Source: an uncultured Lentisphaerota bacterium
GTDB lineage: Bacteria; Verrucomicrobiota; Kiritimatiellia; RFP12; UBA1067
NCBI GenBank assembly: GCA_946413265.1
Contig: CAMKJU010000004.1
Coordinates: 35,957-99,956, forward strand
Length of the DNA stretch: 64,000 nt
Direction of reading: 5' to 3'
The position numbers and the translations under genes are program-made. The notes beneath the pieces are model-generated. The model had not been told where the DNA came from. It saw nothing but the letters and a program-made list of their open reading frames with translations, and did not search any database. This document shows, one piece after another, positions 1 through 8,758 of this stretch. The stretch's first letter is position 1, and the number at the start of each line of letters is the position of its first letter.

Positions 1-2175
1 GTGAACCAGCGCTACGACGACTACTACGGCTTTGCCATCGACGGCGCGTGGAAGCTCCTCAACCGTACCTACGACGCGAACAAGATGGTGAACTTCGCGA
101 TGACGGAGGGCTGGCACCGCTTCACGATCGTCTGCGGCGACACGACGGGCGGCGAGGGCGCGAACGGCGCGTCCAACGGAATGTCCTACGACGGCAATGC
201 GTGGCCGATGCTCGTGAGCGTCAACGGCGCGGAGTACGTCCCGTTCTCGCCGGAGCACTTCACGATGGGCACGGGCCGGAACGTCGTCACGCTCGACGCC
301 GACTGCGACTGGCGCGGGCTGGGGACGGTCGCGATCCCGTCCGGCTCCGTCATCGACCTGAACGGGCACACGCTCCGGGTGAGGGGGCTTTCGGCCGACG
401 GCTACGTGGGCGCGAAGGTCACGTCCTCCGCCAAGCTCGACGCGACGGCGACGCCTCCCTCGGTCCTTTCCAGCGCCGTGATGTGGTTCGACGCCTCCGA
501 CGCCTCGACGATGACGCTCGACGCGGAAGGGCGCGTCCGCACGTGGACCTCGAAGGACGCGAACCACCTCGTCGCGACGGCTGACGGCAACTATCCAATC
601 TACGACACGGCGACGTGGGGGCGGCCCACGGTCGACTTCGGCAAGACGGGCAGCCAGCGCGACTTGATCTACACGCGCCAGAACGGACTGCGCACCGTGT
701 TCTGGGTCGTCAAGATCGAGAAGACGCAGGATGCGTTCCTCCTTGGCGACAAGGCGAGCGGCAACTATCGCTTCCACCGCGGCGACGGCGGCGTGTACGG
801 CAACTCGAGCCACGCGAAGTTCAGCAACGTGTGGAACGGCACCACGGTTGTCGATTGGCAGAACGACGTGATACCCGACGAGGACTTCCAGGTGATTTCC
901 GTCGCCACCTCCGTGACGGACGCGCGCAGCGACTCGTTCACGAACGACCGCAACCTCAGCAACGGTACGCGCACCGGCGGGCGCCAGCTTTCCGAGCTGA
1001 TCGCCTTCAATACGGTGCTGACGGATGCGCAGCGCACGGAAGTGGTGCAGTACCTGCAGCGGAAGTGGATGGGCGAGAAGACGCCGGGTACGCTTGTGAT
1101 CGACACGCCGGAGGGCGTGGAGTCCGCGAACGACGGCGTGGCCGTGTGCGGCAACGTAAAGGTGGTGAAGGAGGGTGCGGGCGCGTACGTCGCGCCGGCC
1201 GGCTCCACCTACACGGGCGGCACGGAGGTGCGCGCGGGCACGTTCCGCCTCGGCGCCCCGAAGGTGCCGGACGCGCGCGAGCAGGTGTGCGTCGGCACGC
1301 TCGGCGCGTTCGGGACGGACGTCACCGTGGAGGCGGGCGCGACGCTCGACGCCTGCGGCACGGTCAACAACTACCGCAACCGCGTGGTCCTCAACGGCGG
1401 CACGCTCGCCAACACGCTGGCGATCTCGAGCGCCGCCAACTACTCGCACTTCGGCGACGTCACGCTCACGGCGGACTCGTACATGGACTGGGTGTGCGGC
1501 GGCCTTGTGCGGCGCGACGGCACGCCCGTCACGCTCGACCTCCAGGGCCACACGCTCCACTGGAACGGACGCGGCCAGAGCGCGAGCGACTGGTGCTGGC
1601 TGCTCAACACCGACGTCACGGCGGGCACGCTCTCCGTGGACGGCTTCCTCACGGCGTACTACCTCACGGACGGCACGAAGGGCATCCGCGCGCCGCAGAC
1701 CACGCTCGTCGTGAACCGCAGCGGGCTTCTCGCCATCGACCGCGAGCCGGTGACGGTGAAGGACTACATCGCCGCCAACTCGGCCGACGGCGCGCTGTAC
1801 AGCGCGAACTCGCTCACCGTGAGCGGCGTCTTCAAGCCCGAGAGCGACCGCCACTGGGGCTGCACGCTCGCCAGCGGCGCGACGCTCGACCTCACGGGCT
1901 GGGAAGGGCCGTGGAACACTACTTCCGCCGGCGGCCGCGCGGTGATCTTCCCCGAGACGGAGGGCGCGACGGTCAACGTGAAGCTCGCCGACCGCACCGA
2001 CCTGAAGGTCATCAAGCGCACGGGCAAGAAGTGTGTGGTCGAATGGGCGGCGATGCCGGAGAACACGACCTTCGTCCTTGATCCCGTTGCCCGCATGCGC
2101 GGTTACCGCATCAAGAAGACGGCGGACGGCCTGAAGCTCAGCTACATCGGCGGCACGATGATCATCATGAAGTAA
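1..2175 (+). CDS. Secreted LamG/autotransporter-repeat protein, 5' end cut by window
   Basis: The reading frame is open from the first base, so the real start probably lies upstream; the GTG at base 1 is not trusted. Residues about 150-360 form a concanavalin A/LamG-like region (PSVLSSAVMWFDASD, then RTVFWVVKIEK). Residues about 375-420 read like an autotransporter-associated beta-strand repeat (VVKEGAGAYV, then YTGGTEVRAGTFRLG). Further Thr/Gly/Asn-rich beta-strand repeats follow to the end, and the protein closes with GGTMIIMK. Such proteins are exported and surface-attached or secreted in Verrucomicrobia and Planctomycetes. No catalytic residues are recognisable. No transmembrane or PEP-CTERM tail is visible at the C-terminus. 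The function is unknown; carbohydrate binding or adhesion is a guess from the LamG fold. Confidence 0.75.
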   Translation: MNQRYDDYYGFAIDGAWKLLNRTYDANKMVNFAMTEGWHRFTIVCGDTTGGEGANGASNGMSYDGNAWPMLVSVNGAEYVPFSPEHFTMGTGRNVVTLDADCDWRGLGTVAIPSGSVIDLNGHTLRVRGLSADGYVGAKVTSSAKLDATATPPSVLSSAVMWFDASDASTMTLDAEGRVRTWTSKDANHLVATADGNYPIYDTATWGRPTVDFGKTGSQRDLIYTRQNGLRTVFWVVKIEKTQDAFLLGDKASGNYRFHRGDGGVYGNSSHAKFSNVWNGTTVVDWQNDVIPDEDFQVISVATSVTDARSDSFTNDRNLSNGTRTGGRQLSELIAFNTVLTDAQRTEVVQYLQRKWMGEKTPGTLVIDTPEGVESANDGVAVCGNVKVVKEGAGAYVAPAGSTYTGGTEVRAGTFRLGAPKVPDAREQVCVGTLGAFGTDVTVEAGATLDACGTVNNYRNRVVLNGGTLANTLAISSAANYSHFGDVTLTADSYMDWVCGGLVRRDGTPVTLDLQGHTLHWNGRGQSASDWCWLLNTDVTAGTLSVDGFLTAYYLTDGTKGIRAPQTTLVVNRSGLLAIDREPVTVKDYIAANSADGALYSANSLTVSGVFKPESDRHWGCTLASGATLDLTGWEGPWNTTSAGGRAVIFPETEGATVNVKLADRTDLKVIKRTGKKCVVEWAAMPENTTFVLDPVARMRGYRIKKTADGLKLSYIGGTMIIMK

Positions 2176-2192
2176 CGGTGGGTTGCGGATAA

Positions 2193-2264
2193 TCCGGAAG
2201 TTCCGGATGCTCCGGAAGTTCCGGACTATCCGGATCTTCCGGAATCCCCGGATTATCCGGGCGT
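2193..2264. repeat. Eight-unit 9-bp tandem repeat, TCCGGANNN
   Basis: Eight consecutive 9-bp units share the core TCCGGA (the last two read CCCGGA and TCCGGG), with variable last three bases. The array begins 18 bp after the stop of the upstream gene and ends about 30 bp before the next promoter. The same 9-bp period and CCGGA core recur inside the coding sequence at 17579. CCGGA is a self-complementary TCCGGA core, so the array can fold into many alternative hairpins. Confidence 0.85.
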
Positions 2265-2292
2265 CCCGTGCTCTGCGCGATCCGCGAATTTG

Positions 2293-2301
2293 TGGTATAA
2301 T
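2293..2301 (+). promoter_or_regulatory. Extended -10 promoter TGGTATAAT
   Basis: TGGTATAAT sits 24 bp before the ATG at 2326, with an A/T-rich GAATTTG just upstream. No clear -35 is seen. A Shine-Dalgarno-like AAAGGA at 2311-2316 follows, so the mRNA has a short leader. It probably drives the four coupled genes from 2326 to 7072. Confidence 0.75.
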
Positions 2302-2325
2302 TGACGGTCGAAAGGAAAACCAGAA

Positions 2326-3795
2326 ATGAAAACGATGCATTTTGCGCCCACGCGGCGCGCGTTTATGACGGGAATCGGGGCGTTCGGGCTTTCGCTCAGT
2401 GCGGCCGGAATCGACCTTGCGCCGCAAGATACGTTCAAGGGTAAGGTTGCGGGGCGCAAGCTTAAGATCGCGTCCATCGGATGCGGCGGCATGGGCCGCG
2501 GCGCGACGGAGAGTCTCATCAGTGCGGGCTGCGAGCTTGTGGCGATCTGCGACATCGACCCGGCGATGTTCGCCCACTGGGAGAAGAAGTACCCCGGCAT
2601 CCCCAAGTTCACCGACTACCGCAAGATGCTGAAGACGATGGGCGACAAGTTCGAGGCCGTGCAGGTGGGCACGCCGGACCACACGCACGCCTACATCTCC
2701 ATCGACTGCATGAACGCCGGCAAACACGTGTACGTGCAGAAGCCGCTCGCGCGCACCGTGGAGGAGTGCGAACTGATGCTCAAGACCTCTCTCCGCACGG
2801 GTCGCGTGGTGCAGATGGGTAACCAAGGCCATCCGGGCGTGTGGCGCTACAAGGCGCTGCGCGATGCCGGCGCGTGGGGCGCAATCAAGGAGATCTACAG
2901 CTGGAGCGACCGTCCGGTGTGGCCGCAGGGCATGAAGAAGTACGCGAAGCCCGAGCCGGTTCCGGCGCACTTCGCGCCGGATTCCTGGGACTGCTGGTGC
3001 GGTCCGAGCGCCGACCACGGCTATTCGAGCGCCTACCACCGCTTCAAGTGGCGCGGCTGGTGGGACTACGGCTGCGGCGCGATCGGCGACATGGCGGTTC
3101 ACAACGCCGATCCGGCGTTCTGGACGTTTGAGCTTGGCCTGCCGACGAAAGTAACGGGCGATACCTTCGGCGAGGGCCCCGTGGGCGTCGCCTATCCGAA
3201 GAAGTCGCGCATCGAGATGGCGTTCGCGCCGAACAAGTGGATTCCGAACGGCGTCAAGCTCGTATGGACGGACGGACACGTGAAGCCCGACATGAAGGCC
3301 ATCGCTGGCCTTGAGGAATTCGCGCTGAAGTGCGCCACCGACGCCGAGGCGAAGAAGGCCAAAAAGGCCAAGAAAGATGGCAAGCCCTACAAGGCGCCGG
3401 CGAAGATCGTTCCGTCCGTGCCAGGCAACGGCCTGATCATCGTGGGCACCAAGGCGACCTCCATTGGCGGTTCTCATGCGGCGAAGCCTGTCTGCATCGC
3501 GGGCGACAAGGCGGCGTTCGACGCCGCGCTCGCAAAGGGCGAGGCGGCGGCGAAGTACAGCCACTACCGCGAGTTCGTGGAGGCCTGCCTCGCGAACGAC
3601 CTCGAGAAGTGCGGCTCGAAGCTCTCCTACGCGGCGCCCCTCACGGAGGCTCTCCTGATCGGCTGCGTGTCGCTCCGGTATCCGGGCGAGGAACTGGCGT
3701 TCGACGCGCGTAAGATGTGCTTCACGAACAAGACCGAGGCGAATGCGTTCCTCAAGGCTCCGAAGCGCGGCGCATGGGACTTTGCGCGTCTGTAA
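2326..3795 (+). CDS. Tat-exported Gfo/Idh/MocA-family oxidoreductase
   Basis: This 489-residue NAD(P)-dependent oxidoreductase acts on sugars or cyclitols. The N-terminus carries a twin-arginine motif (TRRAFMTG, residues 9-16) followed by a hydrophobic stretch, so it is probably exported folded with its cofactor. A Rossmann glycine motif (IGCGGMGRG) begins near residue 50. The usual EKP motif is QKP here (YVQKPLARTVEECE). A lysine-rich insert (KKAKKAKKDGKPYKAP) near residues 345-360 is unusual and may be a flexible loop. The start is supported by AAAGGA upstream and by the signal. It is first in a run with a kinase fusion, a deacetylase and a glycosyltransferase, with only 3 bp to the next gene, which suggests a role in glycan processing. 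The substrate is unknown. Confidence 0.85.
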   Translation: MKTMHFAPTRRAFMTGIGAFGLSLSAAGIDLAPQDTFKGKVAGRKLKIASIGCGGMGRGATESLISAGCELVAICDIDPAMFAHWEKKYPGIPKFTDYRKMLKTMGDKFEAVQVGTPDHTHAYISIDCMNAGKHVYVQKPLARTVEECELMLKTSLRTGRVVQMGNQGHPGVWRYKALRDAGAWGAIKEIYSWSDRPVWPQGMKKYAKPEPVPAHFAPDSWDCWCGPSADHGYSSAYHRFKWRGWWDYGCGAIGDMAVHNADPAFWTFELGLPTKVTGDTFGEGPVGVAYPKKSRIEMAFAPNKWIPNGVKLVWTDGHVKPDMKAIAGLEEFALKCATDAEAKKAKKAKKDGKPYKAPAKIVPSVPGNGLIIVGTKATSIGGSHAAKPVCIAGDKAAFDAALAKGEAAAKYSHYREFVEACLANDLEKCGSKLSYAAPLTEALLIGCVSLRYPGEELAFDARKMCFTNKTEANAFLKAPKRGAWDFARL

Positions 3796-3798
3796 GCG

Positions 3799-5310
3799 AT
3801 GCACCTAGGTTGGTCATCACACGTCTATCCGCTGGAAGCGGCGGATTTCGACGATGTGCCAGACTATGCGGGCGAGTCCATCCCCGCTGGCGAACTGCCG
3901 TCTGACCGTGTCGTACTGCTCATCCGCAAGGGACATCCCGATTCGCTAGTGCGCGGTCGGGATGAGATTGCGCGGCGTGCGGGCGGCACGGTTGACGTGC
4001 GGGTGGTGTTCGTGCCTTCCGTCTCGCGCTGGAACCTGCTCGGGACCTTGGTGCGCGTGTGCCGGAACCGCTACCGCTACCACGGCTCGTACGTCTACCA
4101 CATCTCGGCGAAGGCCGTTCGGGAGATGAAGCTTGAACGAACGATCCGAACGACGGACAATCCGCAGAAGCGCGCCGGCAAGGACCGTGCGGCGAGCATG
4201 AACAGGCTGCTGACGAGCCTGAAGCGGGACGGCTACCGCGACGACAAGCCCATCGCGGTAATGCTATGCCGCACGGGTGGCCTTGCGGATTCGCTTCGCC
4301 AGGGACACCACCGCGTGAGCGCCTGCCTTGAGTGCGGCGTCGACCGCATGGCCGTCGAATTCGTGGCGGCGGGCGTTGCACCATGGCAGAGGTGGGCGTG
4401 GGTCAGAAGACTTCTGAAGAATCCTGCAGCCGAAACTGCATGGCGGAATATCGTCGACGGCGTGGGCTCGGACATGGGTCTTTCCCGCTGCCGCGTGGTC
4501 CTCGAGAACAAGTACATCAACGACGTGTTTTTCGAGGCGCAGTTCAAGGGACGCGACGTCATCGTGAAGTGTTCCTCGACATGTGCGTGGTCAATCGGAA
4601 ACGAGTTTCGGCTCGCGTCGCGTCTCCGCGCCGCCGCGCCGCTTGTGGTACCGGAGCCGCTGGCGGTCTGGACGTCGGACGACGGGCGGCGGGCGTTCGT
4701 CGTGACCGAGAAGGTGGGCGGGCCGTCGTTGACGGACCTGCTCGTGCGCGGGGTGACGGAGGCGCAGGCGGACGGGTTCGCGTCGGACATCCTCGTGCTG
4801 GCGGAGGCCCTGAACAAGACGGGCATCCTCCACCGTGACATCTACACCGACAATTTCCTTCTTGGGGCGGATGGGCATTTGAAGGTGATCGACTTCCAGA
4901 TGTCCATCGACCGGAACGACTACCGCGAAGATCCATGGGTTGCCGCACATCCGAAGTTCCTCTACGTCGTATTCGGCGTGAACCACAACACGCCCTGCGG
5001 ATGCTGGGACGACCGTGCGGCCCTCGATGCCGTTCTTGCGCTTTTGCCGGCCACCGACGCCGTCGCGCAGGCGCGCCGCAAGCTGGCGGCGATGCCGGAC
5101 ATCGCGTTCACGGCGCGTCCTCCGCTCGGGGCGCGTCTGGTGCTGGGCGCGTATGCCATCAGCCTGATGATCCAGTCGCACGTGCCGTGGCGGTCGCGCA
5201 AGCGGCGCACCCAGGCGCGCAAGCGACTCGATACGATCCGCGCGCGCGGCGGGACGGACGTTGACGGACGCGACCCCGATGCCATCAGCGCAGGTAAGGT
5301 CTCACCATGA
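3799..5310 (+). CDS. ParB/Srx-like domain fused to protein-kinase-like domain
   Basis: This 503-residue protein has two parts. Residues about 105-190 look like a ParB/sulfiredoxin-type domain: RAASMNRLLTSLKRDGY, PIAV and then QGHHRVSACLECGV (from about residue 168) match the family's G-HR core. Residues about 220-420 look like a kinase: catalytic-loop HRDIYTDN (H345, D347) and IDFQM (metal Asp 365) in place of DFG, as in lipopolysaccharide or aminoglycoside kinases. The upstream GRDVIVK offers a candidate ATP-binding lysine. A C-terminal hydrophobic patch (LVLGAYAISLMIQ) may touch the membrane. It starts 3 bp after the oxidoreductase and overlaps the deacetylase start by ATGA, so it is translationally coupled to glycan genes. 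The substrate is inferred to be a sugar or lipid, not proven. Confidence 0.6.
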   Translation: MHLGWSSHVYPLEAADFDDVPDYAGESIPAGELPSDRVVLLIRKGHPDSLVRGRDEIARRAGGTVDVRVVFVPSVSRWNLLGTLVRVCRNRYRYHGSYVYHISAKAVREMKLERTIRTTDNPQKRAGKDRAASMNRLLTSLKRDGYRDDKPIAVMLCRTGGLADSLRQGHHRVSACLECGVDRMAVEFVAAGVAPWQRWAWVRRLLKNPAAETAWRNIVDGVGSDMGLSRCRVVLENKYINDVFFEAQFKGRDVIVKCSSTCAWSIGNEFRLASRLRAAAPLVVPEPLAVWTSDDGRRAFVVTEKVGGPSLTDLLVRGVTEAQADGFASDILVLAEALNKTGILHRDIYTDNFLLGADGHLKVIDFQMSIDRNDYREDPWVAAHPKFLYVVFGVNHNTPCGCWDDRAALDAVLALLPATDAVAQARRKLAAMPDIAFTARPPLGARLVLGAYAISLMIQSHVPWRSRKRRTQARKRLDTIRARGGTDVDGRDPDAISAGKVSP

Positions 5311-6056
5311 TTTACGTCGGACTTATTATCATTGTCGCTGTGGCGATCTACGCCCTCTGCAAGTGTACGTGGTGGTGGCCGCGTTGGCCACGCGGCGTGC
5401 CGTCGTTCCTGATGCTCCATTCTGTTTCCGATGACGTGGTGGACGCGTCCTGCCCCAACAACACGATCCGGCCGCGCGAGCTGGAGGCGTTGATAGTCCG
5501 GCTGCTCAAAGGCGGCTACAGATTCCGCACGTTCACGGATGCGGCGTCCGATCCGGGACCGCGCGACGTAGTGCTGACGTTTGACGACGGCTACGTTGAC
5601 AACTACGTGGAGCTGCTGCCAATCCTGAAGCGTCATGGCGTGCCGGCGACTTGCTTCGTCACGAGCCGTTTTGACGATCCGCGTTTTCTCTCCCGCGAAC
5701 AGCTGCGCGAGATGGACGCGAGCGGACTGGTCGAGATCGGGGGACACACTTCAGGACATTGCGTTCTGACGTCGGTGGATATTGCCGAGGCGCGCGAGCA
5801 GATCCGCGCGAACAAGCGCGACCTCGAAGCGGTCCTCGGGCACCCGATTGCCTCGTTTGCCTATCCTTGCGGGGGCGAGAACGACGACATCGTGTCGGAA
5901 GTCGTCGCGGCGGGCTACCGTTTCGCCGCCGCGATGGTCAAGAAGATGCGTCCCGTGGGGACAGACCCCTACCGAATCCACCGACAGATCATTCCACGCG
6001 GCATGAAGACATGGCAAGCCTATCTGCTGGCCACGCGGGGAAAGTACAAAATATGA
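5307..6056 (+). CDS. Membrane-anchored polysaccharide deacetylase (CE4/NodB)
   Basis: This 249-residue NodB-homology enzyme removes N- or O-acetyl groups from glycans. Residues 1-25 form one membrane anchor (MIYVGLIIIVAVAIYAL). Motif 1 is VVLTFDDGYVDN (catalytic-base Asp and metal Asp), motif 2 is GGHTSGHC (the two metal His), and motif 3 is FAYPCGGEND. These are the canonical CE4 features, so an active metal-dependent enzyme is likely. Its start overlaps the kinase-fusion stop (ATGA) and its stop overlaps the glycosyltransferase start (ATGA), so the three are translated as a unit. The catalytic domain probably faces the periplasm. Confidence 0.88.
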   Translation: MIYVGLIIIVAVAIYALCKCTWWWPRWPRGVPSFLMLHSVSDDVVDASCPNNTIRPRELEALIVRLLKGGYRFRTFTDAASDPGPRDVVLTFDDGYVDNYVELLPILKRHGVPATCFVTSRFDDPRFLSREQLREMDASGLVEIGGHTSGHCVLTSVDIAEAREQIRANKRDLEAVLGHPIASFAYPCGGENDDIVSEVVAAGYRFAAAMVKKMRPVGTDPYRIHRQIIPRGMKTWQAYLLATRGKYKI

Positions 6057-7072
6057 AGATAGCAGTCTACAAGGATACGTTTGCGGCCCGTCGCGGGGCG
6101 GACATGGCAGTGCAGTTCCTGATCGACGGCCTGCGCGAGCGCGGGTACGACGTAGTGGTGGTCACGGATGCGGATGCCGATGTGCGGGGACGCGTTTCCA
6201 GCTGCGATGTCTGCATTGCCGCTGGGACTAACGAAATCCTGGTGCTGACGGACGGCGGGCGAATCCGTCCTCCCGTGAAGACGATCCTCCAGTTCCACAC
6301 GCATCCGCTCTATCCCTTCCGGCATTGGCTTCGCCGGTGGCGGCGGTGTCGCGCCATCCGTCGTGCGATTGCACTGGCCGACGCGGCGCAGGTGCTTGTG
6401 CCTTCGTACGAAGGCATGCTTCGCGAGAAGGTCGGGTATCAGGGGCACGTGTACGTCATTGGCAACGCCTCGCGTTTCGGGACGTGCGCCTCGTCTTCCG
6501 ATGACGGGCAGACGATCATCTACCCAGCCGCGTTGAACGCCGACAAGCGGCAAACCCTCCTGATCGACGCCTTTGCGCGTGTGGCGGGCGATTTCCCTGG
6601 GTGGCGCGTCGTTCTGTACGGGACGGGGAAGGCGTCGTATGAGAAAAAGCTGCGTGCGCGCGTGGCGGCGGCGGGGTTGGGGGACCGCGTCGTGTTCGCG
6701 GGGTACTGTAAAGATCTGACGGCGGCATATTCTTCTTGCGCTTTTGTCGCTTTTCCGTCCGCCAACGAGGGCGGTCCGCTGACGGTTGTAGACGCGGCGG
6801 TGTTTCACAAGCCGGTGCTTGGGCTTTTGGAGACGCCGGCGGTTGCGGAGATCATTACTGACGGCGAGACGGGTTTGTTGTGCGAGGGCAAGGTGGGGCC
6901 CTACGCGGAGGGTCTGGCGAGGTTGATGCGCGATGCGGAGCTGCGGAGGCGCCTGGGCGAAACCGCCTGCAGCCGCTTCGCGGCCGTCTATTCTCGCAAG
7001 GCGTTCCTGGACCGCTGGGAGTCCGCTGTTTCCTCCTTGCTTTTGCCATCCTCGGCCGAAAAAGTCAAGTGA
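6053..7072 (+). CDS. Glycosyltransferase, GT4-like (GT-B fold)
   Basis: This 339-residue glycosyltransferase is read from the ATG that overlaps the deacetylase stop; the start gives MKIAVYKDTF followed by a typical GT-B N-terminal domain. The donor-binding C-terminal half shows IIYPAALNADKRQTLLIDAF, the phosphate-contacting region with EGGPLTVVDA (the EX7E-like motif), then PAVAEIITDGETGLL. It most likely transfers a sugar from a nucleotide donor to a lipid-linked or surface glycan at the cytoplasmic membrane. It ends the 2326-7072 run, and the next promoter lies directly after it. The specific sugar cannot be read from sequence. Confidence 0.85.
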   Translation: MKIAVYKDTFAARRGADMAVQFLIDGLRERGYDVVVVTDADADVRGRVSSCDVCIAAGTNEILVLTDGGRIRPPVKTILQFHTHPLYPFRHWLRRWRRCRAIRRAIALADAAQVLVPSYEGMLREKVGYQGHVYVIGNASRFGTCASSSDDGQTIIYPAALNADKRQTLLIDAFARVAGDFPGWRVVLYGTGKASYEKKLRARVAAAGLGDRVVFAGYCKDLTAAYSSCAFVAFPSANEGGPLTVVDAAVFHKPVLGLLETPAVAEIITDGETGLLCEGKVGPYAEGLARLMRDAELRRRLGETACSRFAAVYSRKAFLDRWESAVSSLLLPSSAEKVK

Positions 7073-7088
7073 CCGATTACGGCGAATA

Positions 7089-7097
7089 TGGTAAAAT
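7089..7097 (+). promoter_or_regulatory. Extended -10 TGGTAAAAT, leaderless arrangement
   Basis: The -10 hexamer TAAAAT (7092-7097) with upstream TGG lies exactly 7 nt before the ATG at 7105. The spacer is ACTCGCC and there is no Shine-Dalgarno site. Transcription would start at or within a base of the ATG. Confidence 0.75.
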
Positions 7098-7104
7098 ACT
7101 CGCC

Positions 7105-8739
7105 ATGCAAATAACAGAAATACTTACCCGCAACGCCAAGGAGTGGCCGAATGACGTTGCGCTCGTGGAAATCAACCCGCAGGAGCTGGAGAAGCGCAAC
7201 ACCACCTGGCGCGAATACTCCCTGATCGAATCCTCGCCCGTCGAGGCGTTCCGGAGCGAGATCACCTGGTCCGAATTCGACGAGAAGGCGAACCGCTTCG
7301 CGAACTTCCTCCTCTCGCGTGGACTCAAGAAGGGCGACAAGGTGGCCATCCTCCTGATGAACTGCCTGGAGTGGCTGCCCATCTACTTCGGCGTGCTGCG
7401 CACCGGCTGCCTCGCCGTGCCGCTCAACTTCCGATACACGGCGGACGAGATCAAGTACTGTCTGCAGCTCGCGGACGCCGACGTGCTCGTGTTCGGTCCC
7501 GAGTTCATCGGACGCGTGGAGCAGATCGCCGACCGCGTGCCGCGCGTGAAGCTGCGTCTCTACGTGGGCGACGACTGTCCCACCTTCGCGGAAAGCTACC
7601 GCAACCTCGTTGGCTACTGCTCGTCGCGCATGCCCGCCATCCCGCTCACGGACGACGACGAGGCCGCCATCTACTTCAGCTCCGGCACAACGGGCTTCCC
7701 GAAGGCCATCGTCCTCCAGCATCACTGCCTCATGCACTCCTGCAAGGTGGAGCAGAACCACCACGGCCAGACGAAGGAGGATACCTTCCTCTGCATTCCG
7801 CCGCTCTACCACACGGGCGCGAAGATGCACTGGTTCGGCAGCTTCCTCGTGGGTGGCAAGTCCGTGCTCCTCAAGGGCGTGAAGCCGGAGTGGATCCTCC
7901 GCGCCGTGAGCGAGGAGCACTGCACGATCGTGTGGCTGCTCGTCCCGTGGGCGCAGTACATCCTCGACGCGATCGAGCGCGGCGACGTGAAGCTCTCCGA
8001 CTACAAGCTCGACCAGTGGCGGCTCATGCACATTGGCGCGCAGCCCGTGCCGCCCGCGCTCATCAAGCGCTGGAAGGCCGTGTTCCCGCACCACGACTAC
8101 GATACGAACTACGGCCTCTCCGAATCGACAGGACCCGGTGCGGTCCACCTCGGCATTGAGAACATCGACCACGTGGGCGCGATCGGCGTACCCGGCTACG
8201 GCTGGCAGGCGAAGATCATTCGTCCCGACGGCAGCGAGGTGAACCCCGGCGAAGTCGGTGAGCTGGCCGTGAAAGGGCCGGGCGTGCTCAAGTGCTACTA
8301 CAAGAACCCCGAGGCCACCAAGGAGATTCTCTCCGACGACGGCTGGCTCCGCACGGGCGACATGGCCGAACTGCGTGACGGGTTCATCTACCTCGTCGAC
8401 CGCGCGAAGGACGTGATCATCACCGGCGGCGAGAACCTCTACCCCGTGCAGATCGAGGACTTCCTGCGCGCGCATCCCGCGATCAAGGACGTGGCCGTGA
8501 TCGGCCTTGCGGACGCGCGTCTCGGCGAGATTGCCGCCGCGATCATCGAGGTGAAGGAGGGACAAACCCTCACGGAAGACGAGGTGAACGAATTCTGTCT
8601 TGACCTCCCGCGCTACAAGCGTCCGCGCAAGATCATCTTCGCGTCCGTACCGCGCAACCCGACGGGCAAGATCGAAAAGCCGAAGCTCCGCAAGATGTAC
8701 GGCGCTGACACCCTCATCGCCCAGCAAAACGGACTCTGA
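7105..8739 (+). CDS. AMP-forming acyl/aryl-CoA ligase (ANL superfamily)
   Basis: This 544-residue adenylate-forming enzyme activates a carboxylic acid with ATP and transfers it to CoA or a carrier. The P-loop-like motif A3 is YFSSGTTGFPKAIV. A5 is NYGLSESTG, A7 is GWLRTGDMAEL, A8 is VDRAKDVIITGGENLYPVQI, and the C-terminal catalytic lysine lies in NPTGKIEKPKLRK. Length is normal for fatty-acyl or aryl-CoA synthetases. An ATG-start choice is fixed by the 7-nt spaced -10 upstream; longer readings run through the preceding gene. It appears to be a single-gene unit, cytosolic. The substrate is not predictable; a medium- or long-chain fatty acid is a reasonable guess. Confidence 0.85.
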   Translation: MQITEILTRNAKEWPNDVALVEINPQELEKRNTTWREYSLIESSPVEAFRSEITWSEFDEKANRFANFLLSRGLKKGDKVAILLMNCLEWLPIYFGVLRTGCLAVPLNFRYTADEIKYCLQLADADVLVFGPEFIGRVEQIADRVPRVKLRLYVGDDCPTFAESYRNLVGYCSSRMPAIPLTDDDEAAIYFSSGTTGFPKAIVLQHHCLMHSCKVEQNHHGQTKEDTFLCIPPLYHTGAKMHWFGSFLVGGKSVLLKGVKPEWILRAVSEEHCTIVWLLVPWAQYILDAIERGDVKLSDYKLDQWRLMHIGAQPVPPALIKRWKAVFPHHDYDTNYGLSESTGPGAVHLGIENIDHVGAIGVPGYGWQAKIIRPDGSEVNPGEVGELAVKGPGVLKCYYKNPEATKEILSDDGWLRTGDMAELRDGFIYLVDRAKDVIITGGENLYPVQIEDFLRAHPAIKDVAVIGLADARLGEIAAAIIEVKEGQTLTEDEVNEFCLDLPRYKRPRKIIFASVPRNPTGKIEKPKLRKMYGADTLIAQQNGL

Positions 8740-8758
8740 TATCCCGCGCCCCACCAGT

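Noticed and set aside
2193..2264. CRISPR-like array
   Set aside because: Units are 9 bp without spacers of constant length and no cas gene is near. It is a short tandem repeat.
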